Below, piece after piece: positions 1 to 8,403 of a DNA stretch of 64,000 nt (its first letter is position 1; every line of letters begins with the position of its first letter). Both the position numbers and the translations under genes were made by a program. The notes below the pieces were generated by a model that was not told the origin of the DNA, made no database searches, and was given only the letters and a program-made list of their open reading frames with translations. Location: contig CAWGRF010000029.1 of NCBI GenBank assembly GCA_963824935.1, positions 73,929 to 137,928 of the forward strand, given 5' to 3'. The DNA is from JACCZX01 sp963824935 (lineage in GTDB: Bacteria > Pseudomonadota > Gammaproteobacteria > Burkholderiales > Burkholderiaceae_F).

Positions 1-67
1 TGATGTCGTGCGCCTTGACGTCCTCGAGCGCGTCGACAACGACTCGTTGCAGTTTGCGAAGGTCCAA
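1..67 (-). CDS. rsfS: Ribosomal silencing factor RsfS, N-terminal fragment cut by the window edge
   Basis: Only the first 22 codons are in the window; the gene continues beyond base 1. The minus-strand reading begins with TTG at 67 and gives MDLRKLQRVVVDALEDVKAH, matching the N-terminal helix of RsfS/YbeB proteins. In this family the protein binds ribosomal protein uL14 and blocks 30S-50S joining in starvation. It follows nadD after 1 bp, the usual nadD-rsfS order in betaproteobacteria. The TTG start is inferred because the codon before it is the nadD stop; no stronger start is visible. Confidence 0.75.
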   Translation of the reverse strand, partial: MDLRKLQRVVVDALEDVKAHDI

Positions 68-68
68 T

Positions 69-728
69 TTAGGTCTGGTAAAGCTGGTGCCGCCGAATAT
101 AGTCGAGCACTGCGGCAGGGACCATCGCGGCCAGGCGCTGCTCCGTTCGTGCGGTTGAGGGATCGCGGAGCAAGCGCCGAACCTCGGTGGCCGACGCATC
201 GACCGGCGTCATCGCGAATTCGACCACGCTGCCGCCGAGATGCGATGCAAGACGCGCGGCTTCGCTGCCGCGCGCGGCCGGCACCGTTTGCAGAGCTGGA
301 TTGGGTGGGGACGGCGCGCCCGCGCGTTGCGCAACGGCGATATGCGCGTTTCTGACGATCTGTTGCCAGTCGCGCCACGTGTCGAAGCGAGCGAATTGAT
401 CCGAACCCATGATCAGTACCAGTGGACGATTGGGTTGCGAGCTTCGCAGCGCATGCAATGTGTCGATCGTGTACGTCACACCACCGCGCTCGATCTCGTG
501 CATGTCGAGTGCGAAGCGCGGCTCGTCGGCGATTGCCAGTTGCACCATCCGGGCACGATGCTCTGCAGCCGTTATCGGACCTTTTTGCCACGGCTGGGCA
601 GCGGGAATGAAGCGGATTTGATCCAACGGTAGATGCTTGAGCGCATCGCGCGCCAGTTGCAGATGTCCGTTATGAATCGGATCGAAGCTGCCGCCGAGTA
701 GGCCGATCGGCGCGCGCTCTACGTCCAT
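69..728 (-). CDS. nadD: Nicotinate-nucleotide adenylyltransferase NadD
   Basis: Converts nicotinate mononucleotide and ATP to deamido-NAD, the penultimate step of NAD synthesis in the cytosol; nadE, the last step, lies at 49.2 kb. From ATG 728 the product is 219 residues, the usual NadD length. The nucleotidyltransferase fold is marked by GLLGGSFDPIHNGHL near the N-terminus (the HxGH motif) and a C-terminal TEVRRLL (the ISxTxxR-like motif, here SATEVR). The start overlaps the expected hemF stop (TAG 719-721), so the two genes were probably coupled. As sequenced, an extra T in hemF puts both genes in one uninterrupted frame, 69-1643, so a gene caller would report a HemF-NadD fusion. Confidence 0.93.
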   Translation of the reverse strand: MDVERAPIGLLGGSFDPIHNGHLQLARDALKHLPLDQIRFIPAAQPWQKGPITAAEHRARMVQLAIADEPRFALDMHEIERGGVTYTIDTLHALRSSQPNRPLVLIMGSDQFARFDTWRDWQQIVRNAHIAVAQRAGAPSPPNPALQTVPAARGSEAARLASHLGGSVVEFAMTPVDASATEVRRLLRDPSTARTEQRLAAMVPAAVLDYIRRHQLYQT

Positions 729-1643
729 TCTCGCGGACGCAGGAAAGTCCGAATACAACCGTGCCTCGGGCGTTCCCGGCTCGGGTTGCCAGTTGTATTT
801 CCAACTCACGACCGGCGGCAGCGACATCAGGATCGATTCAGTGCGGCCGCCCGATTGCAGGCCGAACAACGTGCCGCGGTCGTACACCAGATTGAATTCG
901 ACATAGCGCCCGCGTCGATACGCCTGAAACTCGCGCTCGCGTTCGCCGTACGGTGTGTCGCGCCGACGCTCGACGATCGGCACATAGGCATCGAGAAATG
1001 CATCGCCGACCGCGCGCAGCATCGCAAAGCTTCCCGTAAAGCCAAGTTCGTGAAAGTCGTCGAAGAACACGCCGCCGATCCCACGCGGCTCGTCGCGATG
1101 CTTCAGGTAGAAATACTCGTCGCACCACTTCTTGAAGCGCGGGTACTTGTCAGAACCGAACGGCTCGAGGGCGCGCTTGCACACGGTGTGAAAGTGGCGC
1201 GCATCGTCCTCGAAGCCATAGTACGGCGTCAGGTCGGTGCCGCCTCCGAACCAATAGATATCGGGCTGGTCCTTCGCCTTCGCGATGAAGAACCGCACGT
1301 TCATGTGCACCGTCGGCACGTACGGATTACGCGGATGCAATACCAGCGAGACACCGAGCGCTTCGAAGCCGCGGCCTGCGAGCTCAGGTCGCTGCGCGCT
1401 GGCTGACGGCGGCAGCGACTTGCCGATCACGTGTGAAAAGCCAACGCCGCCGCGCTCGAGCAGATTGCCGTTTTCAATAATCCGTGTCAGCCCGCCGCCG
1501 GCAAGAGCCGCATCGTCCGGCTTTTCCCACACGTCATGCGCAAACGGTTTGCCGTCGAGTCGTTCGAAAGCAGCGACGATGCGCTGCTGCAAATCGAGCA
1601 GATACTCGCGAACCGACTGGCTATCGATGAATTCTGCCGTCAC
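719..1643 (-). CDS. hemF: Oxygen-dependent coproporphyrinogen III oxidase HemF, with 3'-end frameshift into nadD
   Basis: Oxidative decarboxylation of coproporphyrinogen III to protoporphyrinogen IX in heme synthesis. Conserved blocks include GVSLVLHPRNPYVPTVHMN, WFGGGTDLTPYYG and YVEFNLVYDRGTLFGLQSGG, spanning the whole family length. The GTG start at 1643 overlaps the stop of the upstream peptidase as GTGA; an ATG at 1685 would extend into that gene and is not favoured. Near the 3' end, removing one T from the run at 744-746 restores the expected ending FLRPREWT and a TAG stop at 719-721, giving 307 residues. As read, translation instead runs on into NadD. I favour a sequencing insertion; a true fusion is not excluded. 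Confidence 0.9.
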
Positions 1644-3634
1644 GACAGGTGGCGTTTGATAAAGCCAAGCACCGTGTCGTACCACGCAACGATATTGCGC
1701 GGCTTCAGAATCCAGTGATTCTCGTCGGGGAACACCAGCAATTCGGAGGGTACGCCGTGGTACTGCAGCGCTTCGAACAGGTTCAGGCCTTCACCGATCG
1801 GGCAGCGGTAGTCTTTCTCGCCATGAATGATCAGCGCCGGCGTCTTCCATTGCTTGATGTGGCGAATCGGCGCGTAGCGATCGTATGACGCGGGGTCGGC
1901 GTATGGATCTTCGCCGCCCATTTCCAGATACCACCACGCGGGATGATCGGTAGTACCCGTAAATTGCGCCATCGTGGTTACGCACGCATGCGTAATCAAA
2001 CACTTGAAGCGCTGCGTCTGCGTGCCGATCCAGTTCGTCATGTAGCCACCGAAGCTGCCGCCCATCGCCATCATTCGATTCGCGTCCACATCGGCGCGCG
2101 CGGCGAGGGCGTCAGTTACGGCCATCAAATCCTTGTAGCACTGATCGCCCCAGACGTTGCCCCAGATGCCTTGCACGAACGGCTGACCGAAGCCGGTTGA
2201 GCCGCGTGGGTTCGGTTGCGCGACGACGTAGCCCTGCGCGACTGCCAGCAACGGATTCCAGCGCCAATGCCACGCATCAGCGGTCATGCCGATCGGACCG
2301 CCATGAATCCAAACCAATGTTGGCAGCTTCCCCTGTGCACTCTTCGGCTTCATCACGAAGTACTGCACATCCGCCCCGTCGGTCGATTTTGCCGTCAGGC
2401 TTTCGACGGTGGCCCAGTCGGGATAGGCAAGACCCGATAGCCGCGCAAGCGTTTGCGGCGGCGAGCCGGGATCGGCGGTAACGACGAACGCTTCGGGTGC
2501 CTCGAGAAACGTCGAGCGGATGCCCGCAATGCGGCCATCGGAAAGCACGTGCAGATCGGTGTGTTCGCCACCTTCGCGCTGCGCGCTGATGCGGTCGACC
2601 TTGCCGCTTTGGATGTCGATCGCATACACGGGCACATGACCGGCAACGTCGGCGCCGACGATCAGGCGCTTGCCGTCTGCCGTCCAATCGCCGATATGGG
2701 GCCAGGCGTCGAACTGCTTTGCAACCTCACGCAAGGAACCGCTCGCAACGTCGATCAATGTCAATGTCGGACGGACCACCGTGGTCGGTGACCGCGTGCT
2801 GCGAATCACGGCCAGCGTCTTACCGTCGGGTGCGTACAGCGGCGATTCGTTGTTGGTATTGGTCGCTGCACCTACGATTCGCACGGCCTTCGTTTCGACA
2901 TCGATCAGCGCAATCGCGGTGTCGGTCTCGCGATCTTCTCCGGGGCTTTGCCAAGTCACAGCGACTTGCTTCCCGTCGGGCGCCACATCGAATTCGGGTT
3001 CGACGGACATCTCGCGCCTGGCCTGCGGCGTGAGATCGGTCCGATCCTTTCCGTCGGACGAATACGCGATCAAATGCACATTCGCCAGGTTGTCGTTTTC
3101 GTGCAGCCAATGGTCCCAATGGCGCACCGGCTGGCTGCGAAAGTGCCGCGCGGTCGAGCCTTTCTTGTCGCGATCCTTCGCGGTTTCACGTTGCTTGTCG
3201 TGATCAACGCCGTCGAGCACTGGGGCGAGCACGATCAAGCGGTCAGCCTTCTTGGCAAACTTGAATGCGTCGACGCCGAGCGGTTCGTCGGTTAGCTGCT
3301 GTGGCTCGCCGCCTGCAGCCGGCGACAGCCAGACTTGCATGCGCTTGTCATCATCGTCGTCTGCCTTGACTTCGTTCGGTTGCCGGTTCGATAGAAACGC
3401 GAGCGCACCATCGCGGCGAAATGCGGGTGCCGTGTCCTTGGTATCGCCGCGCGTTAACTGCGTCGCATCGCTGCCATCGGTGGGAACCTTCCAGATGTCG
3501 GACACGTACTTGGCCCCGTCGCGATCCATGCGCTGCACCGCAACCGCGAGCCATGTGCCGTCGGGCGACGGCGCAATTGCCGACACGCGCTTCAGCGCGA
3601 TGTGCTGCTCTACGGTATAGGGAACGTCAGCCAT
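1640..3634 (-). CDS. S9 family prolyl oligopeptidase / acylaminoacyl-peptidase-like serine peptidase
   Basis: A 664-residue serine peptidase. The N-terminal two thirds are a WD40/TolB-like beta-propeller (repeats such as SPDGTWLAVAV, APDGKQVAVTW, APDGKTLAVIR) that gates access to an alpha/beta-hydrolase domain. Catalytic residues by position: Ser527 in GGSFGGY, Asp608 in HGEKDYRCP, His640 in PDENHW. There is no signal peptide, so it is probably cytosolic and acts on short peptides. It overlaps purD by 8 bp upstream and hemF by 4 bp downstream, so it is co-transcribed with biosynthetic genes. It is not part of the usual purD-hemF neighbourhood. Substrate not predictable from sequence. Confidence 0.9.
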   Translation of the reverse strand: MADVPYTVEQHIALKRVSAIAPSPDGTWLAVAVQRMDRDGAKYVSDIWKVPTDGSDATQLTRGDTKDTAPAFRRDGALAFLSNRQPNEVKADDDDDKRMQVWLSPAAGGEPQQLTDEPLGVDAFKFAKKADRLIVLAPVLDGVDHDKQRETAKDRDKKGSTARHFRSQPVRHWDHWLHENDNLANVHLIAYSSDGKDRTDLTPQARREMSVEPEFDVAPDGKQVAVTWQSPGEDRETDTAIALIDVETKAVRIVGAATNTNNESPLYAPDGKTLAVIRSTRSPTTVVRPTLTLIDVASGSLREVAKQFDAWPHIGDWTADGKRLIVGADVAGHVPVYAIDIQSGKVDRISAQREGGEHTDLHVLSDGRIAGIRSTFLEAPEAFVVTADPGSPPQTLARLSGLAYPDWATVESLTAKSTDGADVQYFVMKPKSAQGKLPTLVWIHGGPIGMTADAWHWRWNPLLAVAQGYVVAQPNPRGSTGFGQPFVQGIWGNVWGDQCYKDLMAVTDALAARADVDANRMMAMGGSFGGYMTNWIGTQTQRFKCLITHACVTTMAQFTGTTDHPAWWYLEMGGEDPYADPASYDRYAPIRHIKQWKTPALIIHGEKDYRCPIGEGLNLFEALQYHGVPSELLVFPDENHWILKPRNIVAWYDTVLGFIKRHLS

Positions 3635-4919
3635 CCACTGATCCTAGCGTTGGTTTCTTCAGGGCGCGGTGCCCGATATCGCGGCGGAATTGCATCCCAT
3701 CGAATGCGACTCGATCGACGGCGTCGTACGCACGCTTCTGCGCCGCGCGCACGGTTTCACCAAGCGCGGTCACGCACAGCACGCGGCCTCCGCTGGTGAC
3801 AAGTTGCTGGCCCTGCAGCGCAGTGCCCGCATGGAATGTGATGCAGCCTTCTTCCTCGTCGGGCAACTTCGTAATGACATCGCCCTTGCGCGGAGCATTC
3901 GGATAACCCGCAGCGGCGACTACGACGCCGAGCGCGGTGCGACGATCCCATTGGGCTTCGACGTCGTCGAGCCGGCCATCGATCGCCGCTTCGATCAGCG
4001 GCACGAGATCCGATTTCAGGCGCGGCAGGATGACCTGGCATTCCGGATCCCCCATGCGGCTGTTGAACTCGATCGTCCTTACTCCGCCCGATCGATCGAT
4101 CATCAGGCCCGCATACAGAAACCCCGTGAAGGCGTTGCCGTCGGCGGCCATCCCATTGATGGTGGGCACGATGATTTCGCGCAGCACCTTGGCGTGCAGC
4201 GTGGGCGTCACGATCGGTGCCGGCGAGTACGCACCCATGCCTCCGGTATTCGGACCTCGGTCTTCATCGAGCAGGCGCTTGTGATCCTGGCTCGACGCGA
4301 GAGCAAGCACGTTCCGGCCATCCGACATCACGATGAAGCTCGCTTCCTCGCCGACCAGATGCTCTTCGATCACGACGCGCGCGCCGCTGACGCCCATTTT
4401 GTTATCGACGAGCATCGAGTCGATAGCTGCGTCGGCCTCATCGATTGTCAGCGCAACGACGACACCTTTGCCGGCGGCCAACCCATCGGCCTTTATGACG
4501 ATCGGCGCGCCGCGTTCGCGCACATAGGCACGCGCTGCGGCGGCGTCGGTGAAGGTCTGATAGCGGGCGGTTGGAATTTGATGCCGCGTCATGAACGACT
4601 TGGCGAAATCCTTCGAGCTTTCCAGTCGTGCCGCGGCTTGCGTCGGACCGAAAATGCGCAAATCGTGCGAACGGAACGTGTCGACTACTCCTGACGCAAG
4701 GGCAGCCTCTGGCCCGACGACAGTGAAAGCAACATCCTCACGTTGCGCGAAGGCGGCGAGCGCTTCATTGCTCTCGTAGGCAACGTTCCGATAGCGCTGA
4801 TCGCGCGCCGTACCTCCGTTACCCGGTGCGAGGTAGACGAGTTGAACGCGAGGCGACTGCGCAAGTTTCCAGGCAAGCGCGTGCTCGCGACCGCCCCCGC
4901 CGATCACGAGCAGCTTCAT
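3627..4919 (-). CDS. purD: Phosphoribosylamine-glycine ligase PurD (GAR synthetase)
   Basis: Second step of de novo purine synthesis: ATP-dependent joining of glycine to phosphoribosylamine. At 430 residues it is standard length. It begins with the dinucleotide-like loop MKLLVIGGGGREHALAWKL and carries the ATP-grasp motif KADGLAAGKGVVVA, followed by MGAYSPAP and the metal-binding region EFNSRMGDPECQ. Its ATG overlaps the yebC stop as ATGA, and its 3' end overlaps the S9 peptidase gene by 8 bp, so it sits in a tightly packed minus-strand operon. Confidence 0.97.
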   Translation of the reverse strand: MKLLVIGGGGREHALAWKLAQSPRVQLVYLAPGNGGTARDQRYRNVAYESNEALAAFAQREDVAFTVVGPEAALASGVVDTFRSHDLRIFGPTQAAARLESSKDFAKSFMTRHQIPTARYQTFTDAAAARAYVRERGAPIVIKADGLAAGKGVVVALTIDEADAAIDSMLVDNKMGVSGARVVIEEHLVGEEASFIVMSDGRNVLALASSQDHKRLLDEDRGPNTGGMGAYSPAPIVTPTLHAKVLREIIVPTINGMAADGNAFTGFLYAGLMIDRSGGVRTIEFNSRMGDPECQVILPRLKSDLVPLIEAAIDGRLDDVEAQWDRRTALGVVVAAAGYPNAPRKGDVITKLPDEEEGCITFHAGTALQGQQLVTSGGRVLCVTALGETVRAAQKRAYDAVDRVAFDGMQFRRDIGHRALKKPTLGSVDG

Positions 4920-5642
4920 TCCGCGAGCGCTGCGGTCGTGTACACGTGCTGCACATCGTCGAGGTCCTCGAGTGCGTCCAGCAGCTTCTGCATCCTTTCG
5001 GCGTCGTCGCCGGTAAGCACCGTTTCGGCCACCGGCTTCATCGTTACCTCGGCCAGCTCGGGCTTCAGTCCTGCGCTGTCGAGCGCCGAGCGCACTCTTT
5101 CGAAGTCGCTCGGCGCCGAGATCACTTCGACCGTGCCATCGTCATTTGCGATCTACATCTTCGGCGCCGGCATCGAGCGCCACGTCGATCACCTTTTCTT
5201 CCGACGTTCCGGGTGCGAACAACAGCTGCCCGCAATGCTTGAAGTTGAACGCGACCGAACCGTCGGTGCCGAGGTTGCCGCCGTGCTTGGCGAGCGCGTG
5301 CCGCACTTCGGCGACGGTGCGCGTGCGGTTATCGGTCATCGCGTCGATCATCAGCGCGGCACCGCCGATGCCGTAACCCTCGTAGCGAATTTCCTCGTAA
5401 CTTACGCCCTCCAGTTTGCCGGCACCGCGCTGGATTGCGTTAGTGAGCTTGTCCTTCGGAACGTTGCCGAGCCGCGCCTTGTCGAGTGCGAGGCGCAGAC
5501 GCGGGTTCATCGCCGGATCGGCGCCGCCATCGCGCGCAGCAACGGTGACTTCACGAATGATCTTGGTCCAAAGCGAACCGCGCTTGGCATCCTGGCGGTT
5601 CTTGCGGTGCTGAATGTTGGCCCACCTGGAATGTCCGGCCAT
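4916..5642 (-). pseudogene. yebC: YebC/PmpR-family protein, split by a +1 frameshift (probably intact in the organism)
   Basis: YebC-family proteins act in transcription control or translation of difficult sequences. The N-terminal part starts at ATG 5642 with MAGHSRWANIQHRKNRQDAK and runs in frame to a stop at 5142-5144. The C-terminal part, from NDDGTVEVI to DDVQHVYTTAALAE, continues one base out of frame and ends at 4916. Removing one base at about 5150-5156 gives AEDV-IANDDGTVEVI and a 241-residue protein, normal for the family. The shift lies between two perfectly conserved blocks. The gene is first in the operon and is divergent from the HerA-like ATPase across about 120 bp, where the shared promoters should lie. 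Confidence 0.9.
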
Positions 5643-5762
5643 GGAAAATGTCTTCGGTGCAAATGTGTGATTCCGGGAGGGGCGCGAGTGTAACAAGGCA
5701 CTGATCGGTGACCCGGCGTGTTGGGCTACGCTTGCGATGACTAGCTACGACTCGAGGCCTCA

Positions 5763-7289
5763 ATGGCGGAACCTTTGATCATCGCAATGTCGGGCGCGAC
5801 CGAGCTCGCGCTGCTGCCGGCGCTTGCCAATCGGCACGGCTGCATTACCGGTGCAACCGGCACCGGCAAGACCGTGACGATGCAAAAGATGGCGGAGAGC
5901 TTCTCCAATATCGGCGTGCCGGTGTTTATGGCCGACATCAAGGGCGATTTCACCGGCATCGCGGCCGCAGGCGAGTTGAACGACAAGATGAAGGCGCGGC
6001 TCAAAGAGCGCTCGTTGCCCGAACCGCATTGGCAGGCGTGTCCCGTGACGCTGTGGGACATATGGGGCGAGCAAGGGCATCCGGTTCGGGCGACAGTGTC
6101 GGACATGGGGCCGCTGCTGTTTGCGCGCTTGCTCAATCTGAACGAGACGCAGGAGGGCGTGCTGGCGCTGGTGTTCAAGGTGGCCGATGACAACGGCCTG
6201 CTGCTGCTCGACCTGAAGGATCTGCGCGCGATCGTGCAGCACGTCGGCGACAACGCGGCACAGTTCAAGACGCAGTACGGCAATGTGTCGGCGGCGTCGA
6301 TCGGCGCGATACAACGGGGATTGTTGCAGCTCGAAGAGCAGGGCGGCGATCGGTTTTTCGGCGAACCGATGCTCGATATTGCCGATCTGATGCAGGCGAG
6401 CGACGGCAAGGGCGTCGTCAATATCCTCGCGGCCGACAAGATGATGAACAACCCGCGGCTGTACGGCAGCTTTCTGCTGTGGCTGCTTGCCGAGTTGTTT
6501 GAAAATCTTCCGGAAGTCGGCGATCGCGACAAACCCAAGCTGGTGTTCTTCTTCGACGAAGCGCATCTGCTGTTCAAGGACGCACCGCAGGCGCTGCTGG
6601 AAAAAGTCGAGCAGGTCGTGCGGCTGATTCGGTCCAAGGGCGTCGGCGTTTTCTTCGTGACGCAAAACCCGCTCGACATTCCGGACAACGTGCTCGGCCA
6701 GCTCGGTAACCGGGTGCAGCACGCGTTGCGTGCATTTACGCCGCGCGATCAGAAAGCGGTGAAGTCGGTGGCCGAGACGATGCGGGCCAATCCGAAGCTC
6801 GATGCGACCAAGGCAATCCTCGAACTCGGCGTTGGCGAAGCGCTGGTCAGCCTTCTCGACGCCAAGGGCACGCCGGGTATCACGGAGCGCGCGTGGGTAC
6901 TGCCACCGGGTTCGCAAATCGGTCCGATTACGCCGGATCAACGCAAGCAATTGATCAGCAAATCGGTCGTTGCCGGCGTGTACGAAAAAACGGTCGATCG
7001 CGAATCCGCGTTCGAGATGCTTAAGGCTCGCGCACAAAGCGCACCAGCGCCGGATGACGCCCGCGGCAGACCGACGACGTCTGCCCCAGCACCTTCGTCC
7101 GGCGGCGGAATGATGGGCGGACTGGGCGACATTCTGTTCGGCTCAACCGGGCCGCGCGGCGGCCGGCGCGAAGGCATGGTCGAAGCGATGAGCAAGAGCG
7201 CCGCACGCTCGGTCGGCTCGTCAATCGCGCGCGAGATCACGCGCGGTGTGCTTGGAAGTTTGCTGGGAGGCGCGCGCAGGCGACGTTGA
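5763..7289 (+). CDS. HerA/FtsK-superfamily ATPase of the DUF853 (YjgR) family
   Basis: A 508-residue P-loop ATPase. Walker A is GATGTGKT at residues 30-37 and Walker B is LVFFFDEAHLL near residues 260-270, followed by VRLIRSKGVGVFFVTQNP, the conserved sensor region of this family. The C-terminal tail is rich in Ser, Pro and Gly and then Arg (ending GGARRRR). The family is widespread in proteobacteria and annotated as helicase HerA-like, but its role is not established. The ATG follows a 120 bp divergent region with yebC. The next gene begins about 20 bp downstream, so it may share the transcript. Confidence 0.88.
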   Translation: MAEPLIIAMSGATELALLPALANRHGCITGATGTGKTVTMQKMAESFSNIGVPVFMADIKGDFTGIAAAGELNDKMKARLKERSLPEPHWQACPVTLWDIWGEQGHPVRATVSDMGPLLFARLLNLNETQEGVLALVFKVADDNGLLLLDLKDLRAIVQHVGDNAAQFKTQYGNVSAASIGAIQRGLLQLEEQGGDRFFGEPMLDIADLMQASDGKGVVNILAADKMMNNPRLYGSFLLWLLAELFENLPEVGDRDKPKLVFFFDEAHLLFKDAPQALLEKVEQVVRLIRSKGVGVFFVTQNPLDIPDNVLGQLGNRVQHALRAFTPRDQKAVKSVAETMRANPKLDATKAILELGVGEALVSLLDAKGTPGITERAWVLPPGSQIGPITPDQRKQLISKSVVAGVYEKTVDRESAFEMLKARAQSAPAPDDARGRPTTSAPAPSSGGGMMGGLGDILFGSTGPRGGRREGMVEAMSKSAARSVGSSIAREITRGVLGSLLGGARRRR

Positions 7290-7309
7290 CCGGCGCCGTG
7301 ACAACTACG

Positions 7310-7774
7310 ATGTCGGAGCTGAGTGCGGCACTCGTGGCTATCGAGGCGTGGCCGCTATCCGAAGCGATTCGCCGCTCGGTGTGGACGTATCCAGCGCTCG
7401 AAACCATCCATATCGCGGCCTTTGCCACCGTTTTCGGCGCTTTGATGCTGCTCGAGCTGCGCGTTTTCGGCGCGGCGCCGGCCTTGCCGTTGCCGCCGCT
7501 GGCGCGGCTGGCGGTACCGGTCGCGCTGGTCGCATTCGCAGTCGCGGCGACCGTGGGGGTACTGATGCTGATCTCCAGCGCCACAGAGGTCGTTCCGAAC
7601 CCCGCGTTCCAGATCAAGCTTGCTCTGATCCTGATCGCCGGCGTCAACGCCTGGTGGTTTCATCGACGCGGCAGCCTTACGCTCCATGATGGCGTTGCGA
7701 AGGCGCAATCCTTGCTCTCTCTGGTGCTTTGGCTCGGGGTTATCACCTGCGGCCGTTTGATTGCATATATTTAG
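7310..7774 (+). CDS. Small multi-pass membrane protein, DUF6644-like
   Basis: About 154 residues with four predicted membrane helices (around THIAAFATVFGALMLLEL, VPVALVAFAVAATVGVLML, FQIKLALILIAGVNAWWF and SLLSLVLWLGVITCGRLIAYI). The opening block WPLSEAIRRSVWTYPALE resembles the start of DUF6644-type proteins, for which no function is known. I chose ATG 7310 because it places this block at the N-terminus; an in-frame TTG at 7286 overlapping the previous stop is possible. It lies 8 bp upstream of a secreted DUF6152-like gene. The two often occur side by side, so they may work together at the inner membrane. Confidence 0.7.
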   Translation: MSELSAALVAIEAWPLSEAIRRSVWTYPALETIHIAAFATVFGALMLLELRVFGAAPALPLPPLARLAVPVALVAFAVAATVGVLMLISSATEVVPNPAFQIKLALILIAGVNAWWFHRRGSLTLHDGVAKAQSLLSLVLWLGVITCGRLIAYI

Positions 7775-7782
7775 GAGATACG

Positions 7783-8247
7783 ATGAAGCGTCGTTACTTT
7801 GTTCATCTCGTTGCCGGCGCGCTGCTCGCTGCGCCGGTGCTTGCGCATCACGGCTGGTCGAGCTTTGATCAGACCAAGCCGCTTTACTTGAGTGGAACAT
7901 TGACCCAGGTTCGCTGGCAAAACCCACATCCTGAAGTCGTGCTGCGCGTTGATACGACGACGCTGCCGGACGGATTGGCAACCCGTGCGCTGCCGGCGCA
8001 ACAGCAGCCGGTCGATATCGACGCAATACGGAAGAACGTGCAGGTGCCTGCCAACGCCGCCGGTGTGTGGGAAATCGAGTTCGCGCCGCTGTCGCGCATG
8101 CAACAGTGGGGCGTCGCGCAGCCGAAGGTCGGTGACCGCATCGAAGTGATCGGCTACGCCCTGGCCGATGGGAAACGCGTTCTGCGCGCCGAATATCTGT
8201 TCGCGAACGGCAAGGCCTATGGGCTACGCTCTTCTCCGACCAATTAG
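7783..8247 (+). CDS. Secreted DUF6152-like protein
   Basis: A 154-residue protein with a clear Sec signal peptide (MKRRYFVHLVAGALLAAPVLA, cut after about residue 21), followed directly by the HHGWSSFDQ motif typical of DUF6152 proteins. The mature part looks like an all-beta OB-like fold (LSGTLTQVRWQNPHPEVVL, later VGDRIEVIGYALADGKRVLRA). The two His after cleavage could bind metal, but that is inference. The start ATG 7783 has a good Shine-Dalgarno site (AGGAGA at 7773-7778). It is the last gene before an intrinsic terminator at 8277-8305. Confidence 0.75.
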   Translation: MKRRYFVHLVAGALLAAPVLAHHGWSSFDQTKPLYLSGTLTQVRWQNPHPEVVLRVDTTTLPDGLATRALPAQQQPVDIDAIRKNVQVPANAAGVWEIEFAPLSRMQQWGVAQPKVGDRIEVIGYALADGKRVLRAEYLFANGKAYGLRSSPTN

Positions 8248-8276
8248 CGGGCCTAAACCCTTTATTCGCTGATTTA

Positions 8277-8305
8277 GCACTCGCGTTGAACGAGTGCTTT
8301 TGTTT
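8277..8305 (+). terminator. Intrinsic terminator after the DUF6152-like gene
   Basis: Perfect 7-bp stem GCACTCG / CGAGTGC with a 7-nt loop, followed by TTTTGTTT. It lies 29 bp past the stop of the DUF6152-like gene, so it should end that transcript and separate it from the AAA+ ATPase gene. Confidence 0.85.
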
Positions 8306-8403
8306 CGCGCGTCTTTTCGCCTGCTACAGGTGAGGGTTTTACATGTATACCGTTGATGCGTTCCAACGTTGTGTCGTTAGGGAAGACTCGAACGGAGGTT
8401 CAG

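Noticed and set aside
5760..7037. Minus-strand 425-codon frame opposite the HerA-like ATPase
   Set aside because: Antisense shadow, His/Arg-rich and without motifs, while the plus strand has clear Walker motifs.
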